This document shows positions 38,064 to 48,291 of a stretch of 64,000 nucleotides of DNA, in pieces. Position numbers and translations under genes: made by a program. Source of the stretch: Moraxella macacae 0408225. GTDB taxonomy: Bacteria > Pseudomonadota > Gammaproteobacteria > Pseudomonadales > Moraxellaceae. The notes beneath the pieces are model-generated. The model made no database searches and was not told where the DNA came from. It worked only from the letters and a program-made list of their open reading frames with translations. Position 1 is the first letter of the stretch, and every line of letters starts with the position of its first letter. The stretch spans positions 930,001 to 994,000 of the forward strand of contig NZ_ANIN01000001.1 of NCBI RefSeq assembly GCF_000320365.1, read 5' to 3'.

Positions 38064-39272
38064 TTAGCCTTTATAGGCATACGCAGGATCGGCGGCCGCG
38101 GTAAACAACACGTCGGTTGATGAGTTTAAGGCAGTTTCTACTGAATCTTGTACCACGCCGATGATAAAACCAATTGCCACCACTTGCATTGCAATGTCGT
38201 CAGGAATGTTTAAAAAACTACACGCCAATGGAATAAGGAGCAACGAGCCACCTGCCACACCTGATGCACCGCACGCTCCCAAACTTGCTACAATCGCCAA
38301 CAACAACGCCGATACAAAATCCACATTCATGCCTAAAGTATGGGCAGCTGATAATGCCATAACGTTAATGGTGATAGCAGCTCCTGCCATATTCATAATT
38401 GCACCAAGCGGAATAGCAACCGAATAAGTGTCCTTGTGTAGCCCCAGTTTGGCTGCCAAATTCATATTCACAGGAATGTTGGCCGCTGATGAGCGGGTAA
38501 AAAATGCAGTAATGCCACTTTCGCGCAAGCAGGTAAAGACAAGCGGATAGGGGTTTTTGCGAGTTTTGACAAACACAATCAACGGATTGATCACCAAGGC
38601 AATAAACAGCATTGAACCAACCAATACCATTAATATTTTACCATAGCTTAACAAACCTTGAATGCCTGTTTCAGCAACCGTTTGACCGACCAAACCAAAC
38701 ACACCAAATGGGGCAAACCAAATAACCCATTTTACCACGTTTGATACCGCCTCCGATGCATCGCTAATCACTTGTTTGGTTTTTTCTGATGCTTGGCGCA
38801 ATGCCAATCCCAGTAAAATCGCCCATGTCAATACACCCATGTAGTTGGCCTCTGCCATGGATTTGATAGGATTGCTTACCATATTGTTAAGCAAAGTTGT
38901 CAATACTTGTGCAAGGCTTGACGGCGGCGTTTGGCTAATTTCACCAGTTACCAAAGTCAATGTGGTCGGAAACAGCATGCTTGCTACCACGGCTGTCAAT
39001 GCAGCCAAAAATGTGCCAATCAAGTACAATATGATAATGGGGCGTATGTTTGCTTGTGTGTCAATTTGGTGCTGGGATAACGACGAAATAATCAACACAA
39101 ATACCAACAACGGTGCAATTGCCTTTAAAGCACCAACAAAAATTGATCCAAAAATACTGATAAAACCTACACTACCAGGCATGATGCCGCCGACAATTGC
39201 ACCGGCTGCCAAACCAATAATAATCAACGGCACAAGTCCTATACGTTGATATGCTTGCCACAGTCCTTTCAT
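38064..39272 (-). CDS. sstT: Serine/threonine:sodium symporter
   Basis: A 402-residue inner-membrane symporter of the DAACS family with eight hydrophobic helices and re-entrant loops. Family motifs [10 protein letters not shown] (substrate-binding serine-rich loop), [19 protein letters not shown] and [17 protein letters not shown] are present, and the N-terminus [20 protein letters not shown] fits SstT (414 aa in E. coli). It takes up L-serine and L-threonine with Na+. ATG 39272 follows GAGGTGATT; the in-frame GTG two codons upstream overlaps that site. Confidence 0.93.
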   Translation of the reverse strand: MKGLWQAYQRIGLVPLIIIGLAAGAIVGGIMPGSVGFISIFGSIFVGALKAIAPLLVFVLIISSLSQHQIDTQANIRPIIILYLIGTFLAALTAVVASMLFPTTLTLVTGEISQTPPSSLAQVLTTLLNNMVSNPIKSMAEANYMGVLTWAILLGLALRQASEKTKQVISDASEAVSNVVKWVIWFAPFGVFGLVGQTVAETGIQGLLSYGKILMVLVGSMLFIALVINPLIVFVKTRKNPYPLVFTCLRESGITAFFTRSSAANIPVNMNLAAKLGLHKDTYSVAIPLGAIMNMAGAAITINVMALSAAHTLGMNVDFVSALLLAIVASLGACGASGVAGGSLLLIPLACSFLNIPDDIAMQVVAIGFIIGVVQDSVETALNSSTDVLFTAAADPAYAYKG

Positions 39273-39448
39273 AATCACCTCAAAATTGTGAAATACACAA
39301 AATTATTTTTGCAAAAATTGCGAAACGTTTACCAAAAGTTTCATTTTCATGCCTAACTGATAACCTGACAAATGAATGTTTTGTAACACTTTTTTAACAC
39401 AATCAAAACAAATTATCAAAGAAAAAATTGTAAACAAACACAAAATTT

Positions 39449-39919
39449 TTAGCGAATATGAAATGTTTGTAAGGTGATGTGGGTTAAAGTTGTATTGACA
39501 GAATTTTGTTGGTTTATTTGTTGGGTATATTGTTGGTATTGGCGGTATTTTTGTCGTCCTTGTTCGATTTTTGCAGGATTTGGGTCAATAATTTCTAGCA
39601 GTTTTTCGAAATTGCTGTGCAGCAATGCCTTGGCGGTAAGGTTGATTAAAATACCGTCAAATTGGTTGGCAAAATCTTGCCTATCGCTGATTAACACAGG
39701 TGGTGTATGTCGGTTTGTAGTGTCCGTTTGGTAAATTTCGTGGGCGATAAACGCAGTCGGATCCATTGTCCAAAGCCTGTCATCAAGCATGGTTAATTCT
39801 GTGCTGTCTGCAAAAATCAGAACATTGCTGCTGCTTTTTTTGAGAATGGTTTGTACCAATTGACAAACAAATGTCATCAATTGGTGTTGTGGAGACAAAA
39901 TATAAAAGTTAACTTGCAT
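39449..39919 (-). CDS. holC: DNA polymerase III chi subunit
   Basis: A 156-residue clamp-loader accessory protein. Chi-family blocks are recognisable: the N-terminal FYILSPQHQ strand, CQLVQTILKKSSSNVLIFAD, DDRLWTMDPTAFIAHEI (the Trp-containing segment) and PVLISD, DGILINLTAKA. Chi binds SSB and links it to the clamp loader through psi. The last 25 residues are Gln/Thr-rich. The gene starts nine bases after glmS ends, so it is probably expressed from the glmS transcript. Confidence 0.85.
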   Translation of the reverse strand: MQVNFYILSPQHQLMTFVCQLVQTILKKSSSNVLIFADSTELTMLDDRLWTMDPTAFIAHEIYQTDTTNRHTPPVLISDRQDFANQFDGILINLTAKALLHSNFEKLLEIIDPNPAKIEQGRQKYRQYQQYTQQINQQNSVNTTLTHITLQTFHIR

Positions 39920-39928
39920 GGTGTTTTA

Positions 39929-41767
39929 TCACTCAACCGTTACACTTTTTGCCAAATTGCGCGGTTTATCCACGTCCGTACCTTTTGCTAAGGCACAATG
40001 ATATGCCAATAATTGCACAGGAATGGTATGGGCAATTGGTGATAAAATACCGATATGACGAGGCGTGCGAATGACGCAAACCTCCTCGCTTTCGGTAAAA
40101 TCACTGTCAAGATCGGTAAACACAAACAATTTGCCACCGCGAGCGGATACTTCTTGCATATTGGCTTTGACTTTATCCAGTAAACTGTCATTTGGAGCGA
40201 TGACGACCACGGGGATATTTTCATCAACCAATGCCAATGGGCCGTGTTTTAACTCACCGGCAGGATAACTTTCGGCGTGAATGTAGGTAATTTCTTTGAG
40301 TTTTAAGGCACCCTCAAGAGCAATTGGATAATGAATACCACGCCCTAAAAACAACGCTGATGGTTTTGAGGCAAATTTGCTGGCCCAGGTGGCAATTTGT
40401 GCTTCAAGGTTTAAGGCGTGTTGAATGTCATTTGGCAAATGACGCAATTGGTTGGTATAATCGGCCACTTGATTATCAGTTACCACGCCACGCACCACGC
40501 CAAGGGTTACCGCCAAACCAAACAATACCACCAATTGTGTGGTAAACGCTTTGGTACTGGCAACCCCAATTTCAGCCCCTGCTCGCGTATAAATCACCAG
40601 TTCACTGTTTCTAGGCAGAGCCGATTCCATGACGTTACAGATTGATAGGCTGTGCGTATGTCCCAAACTTTGAGCGTATTTTAACGCCTCCATAGTATCA
40701 AGGGTTTCGCCTGATTGAGAGATTGTGATGATCAATTGTTTAGGATTTGCAATGACATCACGGTAGCGGTATTCGCTGGCAATTTCTACATCACATGGAA
40801 TTTTGGCAATTGATTCAAGCCAATATTTGCCAGTGAGTGCTGAATAATAAGACGTACCGCACGCCAAAATTTTAATGCTGTCAATATCTTGAAAAACCTG
40901 GGCGGCCTTTTCACCAAAATTATCTGGTATAAAACCTCCGTCCAAAAACACCTCAGCGGTATCGGCAACGGCTTTTGGCTGTTCGTAAATTTCTTTTTGC
41001 ATAAAGTGGCTGTATGGCCCAAGTTCAAGACTTGCCAAAGACAATTGCGAGGTTTTTATATCGCGTGTGGCTAATTGTCCTGTTTTGTCAATGAGTTTTA
41101 CGATGCCTTGTGCGTTTAATAGGGCAATATCACCATCTTCTAAGTAGCTGATTTTACGCGTAAATGCAATGACTGCTGACACATCAGAGGCAATAAACAC
41201 TTCATCATCACCAAAAGCGACCAATAAAGGACAACCCATGCGAGCAACAACCATTGTATCTGGGTTGTCATGAGCAATCACAGCAATGGCATACGCACCG
41301 TGAAAATTTTTGGTCGAGGCTTGCACCGCCAAAAACAGATCGCCGCCGTTTTGACTGTACTCGTGTTTGATGCTATGAGCAATGACCTCGGTATCGGTTT
41401 GTGATTCAAACGCATAGCCCAATGCTTGTAGGCGTGTGCGTTCACTTTCAAAATTTTCAATAATACCGTTATGCACCACGGCAATCAGTCCGCCTGAAAT
41501 GTGTGGGTGGGCGTTTGGTTCGGTTACGCCCCCATGCGTTGCCCAACGCGTATGTCCAATGCCAAGCGTGCCATATAGGTCTTTTTCTTTGGCGGCGTTT
41601 TCCATAAGCTGTACACGCCCAACACGGCGCACACGCTTAATTTTTTCTGCACTATGCACCGCAATGCCTGACGAATCATAGCCACGATACTCTAATCTTT
41701 TTAGGCCGTCTGTTAAAAAATCGACCACATTGGCATTGCTACGAATGCCACCAACGATACCGCACAT
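39929..41767 (-). CDS. glmS: Glutamine-fructose-6-phosphate aminotransferase (isomerising)
   Basis: A 612-residue two-domain enzyme that makes glucosamine-6-phosphate from fructose-6-phosphate and glutamine, entry to UDP-GlcNAc. The glutaminase domain begins MCGIVGG with nucleophile Cys2 and carries [11 protein letters not shown] and THGG. Two SIS sugar-binding domains follow (about 290-450 and 460-600: [47 protein letters not shown]). The C-terminal ends KSVTVE as usual. AAGGAACC precedes the start. I see no glmS ribozyme, expected only in Firmicutes. A 14-bp tandem repeat lies 50-90 bases upstream. Confidence 0.96.
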   Translation of the reverse strand: MCGIVGGIRSNANVVDFLTDGLKRLEYRGYDSSGIAVHSAEKIKRVRRVGRVQLMENAAKEKDLYGTLGIGHTRWATHGGVTEPNAHPHISGGLIAVVHNGIIENFESERTRLQALGYAFESQTDTEVIAHSIKHEYSQNGGDLFLAVQASTKNFHGAYAIAVIAHDNPDTMVVARMGCPLLVAFGDDEVFIASDVSAVIAFTRKISYLEDGDIALLNAQGIVKLIDKTGQLATRDIKTSQLSLASLELGPYSHFMQKEIYEQPKAVADTAEVFLDGGFIPDNFGEKAAQVFQDIDSIKILACGTSYYSALTGKYWLESIAKIPCDVEIASEYRYRDVIANPKQLIITISQSGETLDTMEALKYAQSLGHTHSLSICNVMESALPRNSELVIYTRAGAEIGVASTKAFTTQLVVLFGLAVTLGVVRGVVTDNQVADYTNQLRHLPNDIQHALNLEAQIATWASKFASKPSALFLGRGIHYPIALEGALKLKEITYIHAESYPAGELKHGPLALVDENIPVVVIAPNDSLLDKVKANMQEVSARGGKLFVFTDLDSDFTESEEVCVIRTPRHIGILSPIAHTIPVQLLAYHCALAKGTDVDKPRNLAKSVTVE

Positions 41768-41818
41768 AATGGTTCCTTAGTATCAAGTTTAAGTTTGATA
41801 ATGTCAATGATTATTGCT

Positions 41819-41854
41819 TAGTCATTGATACCTAGTCATTGATACCTAGTCATT
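41819..41854. repeat. 14-bp tandem repeat in the glmS leader region
   Basis: TAGTCATTGATACC occurs twice in tandem (41819-41832, 41833-41846), then a third partial copy TAGTCATT (41847-41854). Confidence 0.9.
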
Positions 41855-41941
41855 AACATTATCGAGGATAAAGAATAATTCCAAAGCGTTAAATTATTCT
41901 GGGTTAACCGTGCTGTTTTTGGTTAACCGTGTTATTTTGAG

Positions 41942-42421
41942 TTAGCCTTGCATTTTAATGGATTTGGCTTGAGTTTGGATTGTTTTGCCTTGCAATACCG
42001 CTTGGCTGATTTTAGCGTGTTGTGGTTGTGAAAATCCAACTATCAACAGGCGAATTTTGCCTTGAGCGGTTTTTACGCTTAATTGATTGTCCATAAGCTC
42101 AAACTTGTCATCTGCTTGCAAGTGATAGATTTTTTTGCCAAGTGGGTGCGTGTGTTCAATTTGGTGTTTGCTTACTAAAATTTGACCGCCAGAGATTTTG
42201 ATAATTGCTTGTTTTTGTTGATAAAATCGCCAAAAATAAGACAAAATTGCAATGACAGCCAACGCCCCAATGCTTGCTCTTACCGACAACAACCCAAGCC
42301 CCAATGCCACGCCCACCATGGCTAACAATAACGCGGTTGTGATAATTAAGCTTAAAAAAGGATTGGTTGTGTGCGTGTGATTTAGGGCAATTTTTACCCC
42401 ATTATCGGTAACGCTTAGCAT
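41942..42421 (-). CDS. Hypothetical membrane protein downstream of rph
   Basis: About 159 residues from ATG 42421, one base after the rph stop. A soluble N-terminal 24 residues is followed by two adjacent hydrophobic segments (about 25-65), then a soluble C-terminal part with beta-strand character (IIKISGGQILVSK, KFELMDNQLSVKTAQGKIRL). This is the size and layout of bacterial PH-domain-like or DUF2244-type inner-membrane proteins, but I do not recognise a named family. It is almost certainly co-transcribed with rph. An alternative start inside rph would add 11 residues. Confidence 0.6.
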   Translation of the reverse strand: MLSVTDNGVKIALNHTHTTNPFLSLIITTALLLAMVGVALGLGLLSVRASIGALAVIAILSYFWRFYQQKQAIIKISGGQILVSKHQIEHTHPLGKKIYHLQADDKFELMDNQLSVKTAQGKIRLLIVGFSQPQHAKISQAVLQGKTIQTQAKSIKMQG

Positions 42422-42422
42422 A

Positions 42423-43139
42423 TTACCAACCCAAAACCGCTTGTTGTTTGTCAATCAGATCTTTAATGCCTTGTTCGGCGATGGTTAACATTTCGTCTAC
42501 TTGAGTTCTGGTAAAGGGTTTTTCTTCGGCCGTGCCTTGAATTTCGATAAATTCACCTTTTTGAGTCATGACAACGTTTAAATCTGTATCACAGCTTGAG
42601 TCCTCTTCATAGTTTAAATCCAGCAACACCTCGCCGTTTTTAATGCCAACAGACACAGCACACACCAAACCTACCAACGGATCGGCTTTTAATTTTTTGC
42701 TATTTTGTAGTTTTTCTAAAGCATCGACCAAAGCAACAGCCGCTCCTGTAATGCTTGCTGTGCGTGTGCCTCCATCGGCTTGAATGACATCGCAATCAAT
42801 GTGAATGGTATTTTCACCAAGTTTTTCTAAATCCACCATTGCACGCAAACTACGTCCAATCAAACGCTGAATTTCTTGGGTGCGGCCAGATTGTTTGCCT
42901 TTTGATGCCTCACGTTGAGTGCGTTCGTGAGTGGCACGTGGCAACATACCGTACTCGGCGGTAATCCAACCTTTGCCCGTGCCTTTTAACCAACGCGGTA
43001 CTTGGGTTTCAATACTGGCGGTGCATAGCACTTTGGTATCACCATAACATACCAATACCGAGCCTTCGGCGTGTTTGGTGTAATTTCGCTGAAAGCTAAT
43101 GGGTCGCAATTGGTTGTTTTCACGGTTATCAGAACGCAT
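42423..43139 (-). CDS. rph: Ribonuclease PH
   Basis: A 238-residue phosphorolytic exoribonuclease that trims tRNA 3' ends, same length as the full-length E. coli enzyme. Signatures include [14 protein letters not shown] at the N-terminus, [17 protein letters not shown], the substrate-binding [23 protein letters not shown], and [20 protein letters not shown] 43139 gives the conserved N-terminus and has AAGGAAATCTC upstream; ten upstream codons are rejected. Confidence 0.95.
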   Translation of the reverse strand: MRSDNRENNQLRPISFQRNYTKHAEGSVLVCYGDTKVLCTASIETQVPRWLKGTGKGWITAEYGMLPRATHERTQREASKGKQSGRTQEIQRLIGRSLRAMVDLEKLGENTIHIDCDVIQADGGTRTASITGAAVALVDALEKLQNSKKLKADPLVGLVCAVSVGIKNGEVLLDLNYEEDSSCDTDLNVVMTQKGEFIEIQGTAEEKPFTRTQVDEMLTIAEQGIKDLIDKQQAVLGW

Positions 43140-43300
43140 GAGATTTCCTTTATTTGACAAAATAAACAATAAAAAATAAACAATAAAAAATAAAACCTAG
43201 ACAAAATAACGCTATAGTAACTTGTCAAATTGTTTTTGACAAGGAAAAAAACGTAACGCGCTTATGTAGTGCGCTTATGTAACGCATTTTAGCAAGCATT

Positions 43301-45043
43301 TTATATCAACCCTTCGCGTTTTCGCAGTTCATGACGCAAAATTTTGCCAACCGCGGATTTTGGCAAACTGTCTACAAAAGCGACATGACGCGGCCGTTTA
43401 TAACCGGTCAAATTTTGTCTGCCAAATTCAATGAGTGCTTTTTCGCTTAATAACGGATTGCTTTTCACCACAAAAATTTTCGGTTCTTCACCGCGCAATG
43501 CAGATGGTATGCCAATTGCGACACATTCTACCACATCAGGGTGTTCTAACATAACCGCTTCTATTTCGTTTGGATAAACGTTAAATCCTGATACCAAAAT
43601 CATGTCTTTTTTGCGATCAACCACTTTAATAAAACCGCGTTCGTCCATAATGCCAATATCCCCTGTGCGTAAATAACCATTTTTGGTAAACGATTGTTCG
43701 GTTTCATTTGGCAGGTTTTGGTAACCTTTCATGACCTGTGGGCCTTTTACCACAATTTCGCCTCTTTCGCCAATTGGCACTTCTTGTTCGGCATCGTTAA
43801 TAATTTTCACATCGGTAGCAGGAGCAGGAATGCCAATTTTATTGGTAAAACTGGCAATGGTTAACGGATTAAATGCCACCACAGGAGCGGTTTCGGATAG
43901 GCCGTAACCCTCAACAATTGGCGTGCCTGTGATATGTTGCCAAGTGTGAGCAATTTTTGGTAAAATTGCCATACCGCCACCGATTGTTGCTTTTAAATGA
44001 GAAAAATCCAACTTGCGAAAACGGCGTTGTTGCAATAAAGCATGAAACAAGGTATTCACCCCCAAAATAAAACTGGCAGGGTGCTGTGCCAATGCATCAA
44101 TGATGCTGTTTACATTTCTGGGATTGACAATCAACAATCCACAAAACCCACGATAAATCAACAACATACAACAAATACTAAATGAAAACACATGATACAA
44201 AGGCAAAGCGGATAGCACCACATCTACATCGTCATCGCATTCGTCATACGCCGATCGCAACAAATTATCAATCTGCAAAATATTGGCAATGATATTCCCA
44301 TGCGTTAGCATAGCCCCTCTTGCCACGCCTGTTGTGCCTCCGGTGTACTGCACCAATACCACATCTGCCAAGGTTAAATTGGGTTTTTCATAAGTATGAT
44401 TGTGGCTGTGTTTTTTTAATTGACAAAAATAAACCCTCTTAATCAGTTTTTGTTTTTTGCTAAACCAAGTCAAATTTTGTTGCAATTGCACACCAAAACC
44501 AATGTTCACAAGCGAGCTAAGTTGATTGGCAAAATAACCCATAAAATCACTGTCTTGACAAATAATCACTTGTTCTAAACAGGGCAATTGATCTGTGATT
44601 TTGGTTAAATGATTTTGAAATTTATCTAATAAAAATAAGGCCTTAATGCCACTGTCTTTGAGTTGGTGAACCAATTCGCGTTCGGTGTGAATCGGATTGA
44701 CACTCACCAATACCATGCCTGCACGCACAATGCCTAGGGCAATAATCGGATAATGCAATAAATTTGGCAACATGATGCCAATCCGCTCGCCAGTTTGAAA
44801 ACCTTGACTTTGTAGATAGTTTGCTACGATTTTGCTTTGACAGTCAAGTTCGTGATAACTTAACGTTTGTTGACCGCTGATATAAGCGTTGCGATCGGCA
44901 AATTGCCAAAGCCTGCTTTCCAATAAATCAATCAGCGAGCTGTTAAAATCAGGCAAATGAATGTTTGGTTGGATATGATAGCGTTCATAGCTAATTGCCC
45001 AAACTGGTTTTTTGCTGGCGGTGTTGGCTAAATTTTGGGGCAT
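43301..45043 (-). CDS. Long-chain acyl-CoA synthetase (FadD-like, paralogue 1)
   Basis: A 580-residue AMP-forming enzyme of the ANL superfamily that activates fatty acids. The P-loop VQYTGGTTGVARGAML lies near residue 235, the YGLSETAP motif near 390, the GDIGIMDERGFIKVVDRKKD hinge near 478, and the catalytic Lys in KSAVGKILRHELRKREG at the C-terminus. An insert near residues 190-220 (TWFSKKQKLIKRVYFCQLKK) is more basic than in paralogue 2. It follows a second, clearly related gene with 188 bases between. It may work on exogenous fatty acids at the membrane; chain-length preference is not readable. Confidence 0.88.
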   Translation of the reverse strand: MPQNLANTASKKPVWAISYERYHIQPNIHLPDFNSSLIDLLESRLWQFADRNAYISGQQTLSYHELDCQSKIVANYLQSQGFQTGERIGIMLPNLLHYPIIALGIVRAGMVLVSVNPIHTERELVHQLKDSGIKALFLLDKFQNHLTKITDQLPCLEQVIICQDSDFMGYFANQLSSLVNIGFGVQLQQNLTWFSKKQKLIKRVYFCQLKKHSHNHTYEKPNLTLADVVLVQYTGGTTGVARGAMLTHGNIIANILQIDNLLRSAYDECDDDVDVVLSALPLYHVFSFSICCMLLIYRGFCGLLIVNPRNVNSIIDALAQHPASFILGVNTLFHALLQQRRFRKLDFSHLKATIGGGMAILPKIAHTWQHITGTPIVEGYGLSETAPVVAFNPLTIASFTNKIGIPAPATDVKIINDAEQEVPIGERGEIVVKGPQVMKGYQNLPNETEQSFTKNGYLRTGDIGIMDERGFIKVVDRKKDMILVSGFNVYPNEIEAVMLEHPDVVECVAIGIPSALRGEEPKIFVVKSNPLLSEKALIEFGRQNLTGYKRPRHVAFVDSLPKSAVGKILRHELRKREGLI

Positions 45044-45231
45044 ATTTGCAATGATTTAATCAAATTGACAAAAATTAATAAAATTGACAAAACTTAGTAA
45101 GAACAGCTTAACAATCAACAAAAACCGCAGACTCTTGATGAAACATACTTACGGTTTTTGCATTTATTTTTTTGCAATTAATTTTCTAATAATTCATTTT
45201 TTTAATTAATTGATTGATTGCTTGTAACCAT

Positions 45232-46959
45232 TTAAGCGTTTTGCTCTTCTAGTTTGCGAATTTCTTTGCGTAAGATTTTACCCACGTTGGATTTTGGCAA
45301 TTCATCGACAAATTTAATGTATTTTGGACGTTTATAACCTGTCAATACCGTTTTGGCATAATCAAGCAACTCTTTTTCGGTCAAACTGCTGTCTTTACGC
45401 ACAATGTAGGCTTTTGGTGCTTCACCGCTTTTGTCATGGGCTACGCCAATCACGCCACATTCTAGCACTTTTGGGTGTCTGGTTAGGGCTTCTTCTATTT
45501 CGTTGGGATAAACGTTAAATCCTGATACCAAAATCATGTCTTTTTTGCGATCGACGATTTTAACAAAGCCTTGATCGTCGATAATGCCAATATCACCTGT
45601 TTTAAAATAACCGTCATCGGTCATCACCTCGGAAGTGGCATCGGGGCGTCTCCAGTAGCCTTTCATGACTTGTGGGCCTTTTACTGAAATTTCGCCACGT
45701 TCACCAATTGCCACTTCACGCCCTTCATCATCTAATAACTTGATGTCGGTCAATGGCATGGGAATACCGATTTTGCCTGTATAAGCCCCAACTTGTGGTG
45801 GGTTTAAAGTGGCAACCGGTGATGTTTCAGATAAGCCATAACCCTCCAAAATTTCAGTACCTGTTACGCGACGCCATTCAGCAGCGGTGCTAGAAAGTAT
45901 TGACATACCGCCACCTAGGGACATTCTTAGGTTGCTATGGTCAAGTTCACGAAAGCCTTTATGATGTGCCAAACCATTAAACAAGGTATTTACCGCAGGT
46001 AAAAATACAGGTTTATATTTATCCAATTCTTTCACAAAACCATCTAAATCACGCGGATTTGGAATTAGCACACAAATAAAGCCTTGATACATGCCTAATA
46101 AAGCACAGGCGGTAAATGAAAAAATATGATACAAAGGCAAAGCCACCATTGCGTGAAGCTGGGTGTCATCTTCGCTAAATAAACTGCGTGCGTATACCAT
46201 AGCTTGGTGCAAATTGGCAATCAAATTGGCATGGGTAAGCATCGCACCTTTTGCAACACCCGTTGTTCCTCCTGTGTACTGTAGCACCGCAATATCACTG
46301 CCTTTGACATCGGTTGGGCGTTGATATTGATCAACCGATGCACTGTCAATTGCTTGTTTAAAGGTTACATGATTGTCAATATGCCACGCAGGCACCATTT
46401 TTTTGATATGACGCACCGCAAAGTTGACAATAAAGCCTTTAATAGGGCTCATAAGCTCGCCCATAGAACAAACCACAACATGCTTAACCAGCTTTTTGTT
46501 AATGTCTTGATAAGTTTTGGCAAAATTCTCCAAAATCACCAAAACCTTGGCATCAGAATCCTCCAACTGATGGGCAAGTTCGCCAGATGTGTACAAAGGG
46601 TTAACATTGACAAGGGTAAGTCCTGCTCGCAACACTCCAATCATACACACAGGGTATTGCAAAATATTAGGCATCATCAAGGCCACACTGTCGCCTTTTT
46701 TTAATCCAAGGCTGCGTAAATACACCGCAAATTGACGGCTTTTTATATCCAGTTCGCGATAACTTAAACTTGCTCCCATGCAAATAAAAGCGGTATTATC
46801 ACCAAATTTTTTAAAATTACGTTCAAAAATATCAATTAAAGTTGTGTTGTCATCAGGCAGTTCTATTTGGTAGGGGAGTCCATATTTTTCATAGGTTTTT
46901 AGCCATGGCATTGTGTGTTCACTGGCAAGTTTTACGGTTGTGTTGGCGGTATCTGTCAT
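45232..46959 (-). CDS. fadD: Long-chain acyl-CoA synthetase (FadD, paralogue 2)
   Basis: A 575-residue AMP-forming acyl-CoA ligase. The P-loop reads LQYTGGTTGVAKGAML, the A5 motif EGYGLSETSPVATLNP, the hinge TGDIGIIDDQGFVKIVDRKK, and the C-terminal lysine is in KSNVGKILRKEIRKLEE. It is closer to canonical E. coli FadD (561 aa) than the downstream paralogue, which shares the same order and many identical stretches, so this is a tandem duplication as in pseudomonads (fadD1-fadD2). AAGGAAAATTCCC precedes the start. It activates fatty acids for beta-oxidation or phospholipid synthesis. Confidence 0.9.
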   Translation of the reverse strand: MTDTANTTVKLASEHTMPWLKTYEKYGLPYQIELPDDNTTLIDIFERNFKKFGDNTAFICMGASLSYRELDIKSRQFAVYLRSLGLKKGDSVALMMPNILQYPVCMIGVLRAGLTLVNVNPLYTSGELAHQLEDSDAKVLVILENFAKTYQDINKKLVKHVVVCSMGELMSPIKGFIVNFAVRHIKKMVPAWHIDNHVTFKQAIDSASVDQYQRPTDVKGSDIAVLQYTGGTTGVAKGAMLTHANLIANLHQAMVYARSLFSEDDTQLHAMVALPLYHIFSFTACALLGMYQGFICVLIPNPRDLDGFVKELDKYKPVFLPAVNTLFNGLAHHKGFRELDHSNLRMSLGGGMSILSSTAAEWRRVTGTEILEGYGLSETSPVATLNPPQVGAYTGKIGIPMPLTDIKLLDDEGREVAIGERGEISVKGPQVMKGYWRRPDATSEVMTDDGYFKTGDIGIIDDQGFVKIVDRKKDMILVSGFNVYPNEIEEALTRHPKVLECGVIGVAHDKSGEAPKAYIVRKDSSLTEKELLDYAKTVLTGYKRPKYIKFVDELPKSNVGKILRKEIRKLEEQNA

Positions 46960-47339
46960 GGGAATTTTCCTTAATTTTCATCTATGTCTGTGCAAATACG
47001 TGCAAAATTCTTAATTGCTTGAAACTTGATTACCTAATCTTAATTGCTTAATCTTGGGTTCCTAATATGGTTTTTAGCAAATTTTATTAAATTATACTTA
47101 ATAATTCATAGGTAAAGTTTTGCTAAAATTAACCAATTTTTGTGGGATAAATTCACTGGGATTAAAATGCTTACCTTACTAAAAATTTGCCAAACTCACA
47201 AGAAAAATTTGTAAAAAAGCCAATTTTTTTCATGGTTTTTTATTTTTAGCCAATTTTTGTTGAAAAAATTTAATTTTAAATTTAATTTTATATGAATTTT
47301 TTGTTAAAATTGGATAAACTTTTTATCGGATAATGAGTT
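46960..47339. promoter_or_regulatory. Divergent promoter region of fadD and metR
   Basis: A 380-base very AT-rich spacer. CTTAATTGCTT is repeated around 47010 and 47039, and AGCCAATTTTT occurs twice near 47218-47260. No gene or RNA is evident, and no confident MetR box (TGAA-N5-TTCA) was found. Confidence 0.4.
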
Positions 47340-48230
47340 ATGTTAGATTTGCGCCATTTACAGATGATGACTGCCTTGCGTTCTCAAGGGTCGTTAGCAG
47401 GGGCTTCTGAAGAATTACACGTTACCGCTTCGGCAATTTCGCACCAGTTAAAAGAGATTGAAAATTATTATGGTTTAAGTCTTGTCAATCGGCGTTCTCG
47501 TCCGCTTAATTTTACCCCCGCAGGCAAAGAAGTACTCAAACTTGCTGACAGTATTTTGCCACAAGTGGCACGCACGGCCACCAATATTAAACGCCTTGCT
47601 CACGGTCAAACAGGGCAGTTACGTTTGGCAAGTGAATGTCATAGCTGTTTTGATTGGTTGATGCCAATTTTAAACCGCTATCGTAAAGAATGGCGAGATG
47701 TGGAGCTGGATTTTTCGACAGGTTTTGAACCTGAACCTCACCAAATGCTAATTGACAATGACATCGATGTGTTAATTACCGCCAGTCCATTGCCAATTGA
47801 TAAATTGTCTTATTTGCCGTTATTTCGCTATGAAAGTCGTTTGGTGCTTTCACCGACGCATGTTTTGGCAGATAAAGTTTGTATTGATCCTGATGATTTA
47901 ACCGATCAAACCTTGATTACTTATCCTGTGGAACAAAAACGCCTTGACATTATGGCAAATTTTCTTATTCCTGCGGATATTATGCCTAAAAAAATTCGCA
48001 CAACCGAGCTTACCGCCATGCTGATTCAACTTGTGGCATCGGAGCGTGGCGTGGCAAGTTTGCCTGATTGGGTGGTTGCTGAATATGAACGCAAAGGCTG
48101 GGTGGTGAGTCGTCCGCTTGGCAGTGGCGTGTTTTGTCAACTGTATGCAGGCGTGCGCCAAGATAGCCTTGAGTTAAGTTTTATGCAAGGTTTTTTAGAA
48201 TTGTTAAAAACAGTGGTAAAGCCTAGTTAA
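47340..48230 (+). CDS. metR: LysR-family transcriptional regulator MetR
   Basis: A 296-residue LysR protein. The N-terminal winged helix-turn-helix (residues 1-62, MLDLRHLQMMTALRSQGSLA and ASAISHQLKEIE) is followed by the effector domain, which opens with RLASECHSCFDWLMP, the segment characteristic of MetR, the homocysteine-responsive activator of metE and metH. metE lies at 50.7-53.0 kb on the other strand, not divergent to metR as in E. coli. Two further plus-strand genes follow closely and may be co-transcribed. Confidence 0.88.
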   Translation: MLDLRHLQMMTALRSQGSLAGASEELHVTASAISHQLKEIENYYGLSLVNRRSRPLNFTPAGKEVLKLADSILPQVARTATNIKRLAHGQTGQLRLASECHSCFDWLMPILNRYRKEWRDVELDFSTGFEPEPHQMLIDNDIDVLITASPLPIDKLSYLPLFRYESRLVLSPTHVLADKVCIDPDDLTDQTLITYPVEQKRLDIMANFLIPADIMPKKIRTTELTAMLIQLVASERGVASLPDWVVAEYERKGWVVSRPLGSGVFCQLYAGVRQDSLELSFMQGFLELLKTVVKPS

Positions 48231-48291
48231 ATCCCATTTGAAAAAAACGGTTAAAAAACGGTTAAAACCCACGAATTTTGGATATAGCACC

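Noticed and set aside
38845..39249. 134-codon frame opposite sstT
   Set aside because: Antisense shadow of a certain transporter gene.
41768..41941. glmS ribozyme
   Set aside because: No ribozyme core seen, and it is known only from Gram-positive lineages; the gap holds repeats instead.
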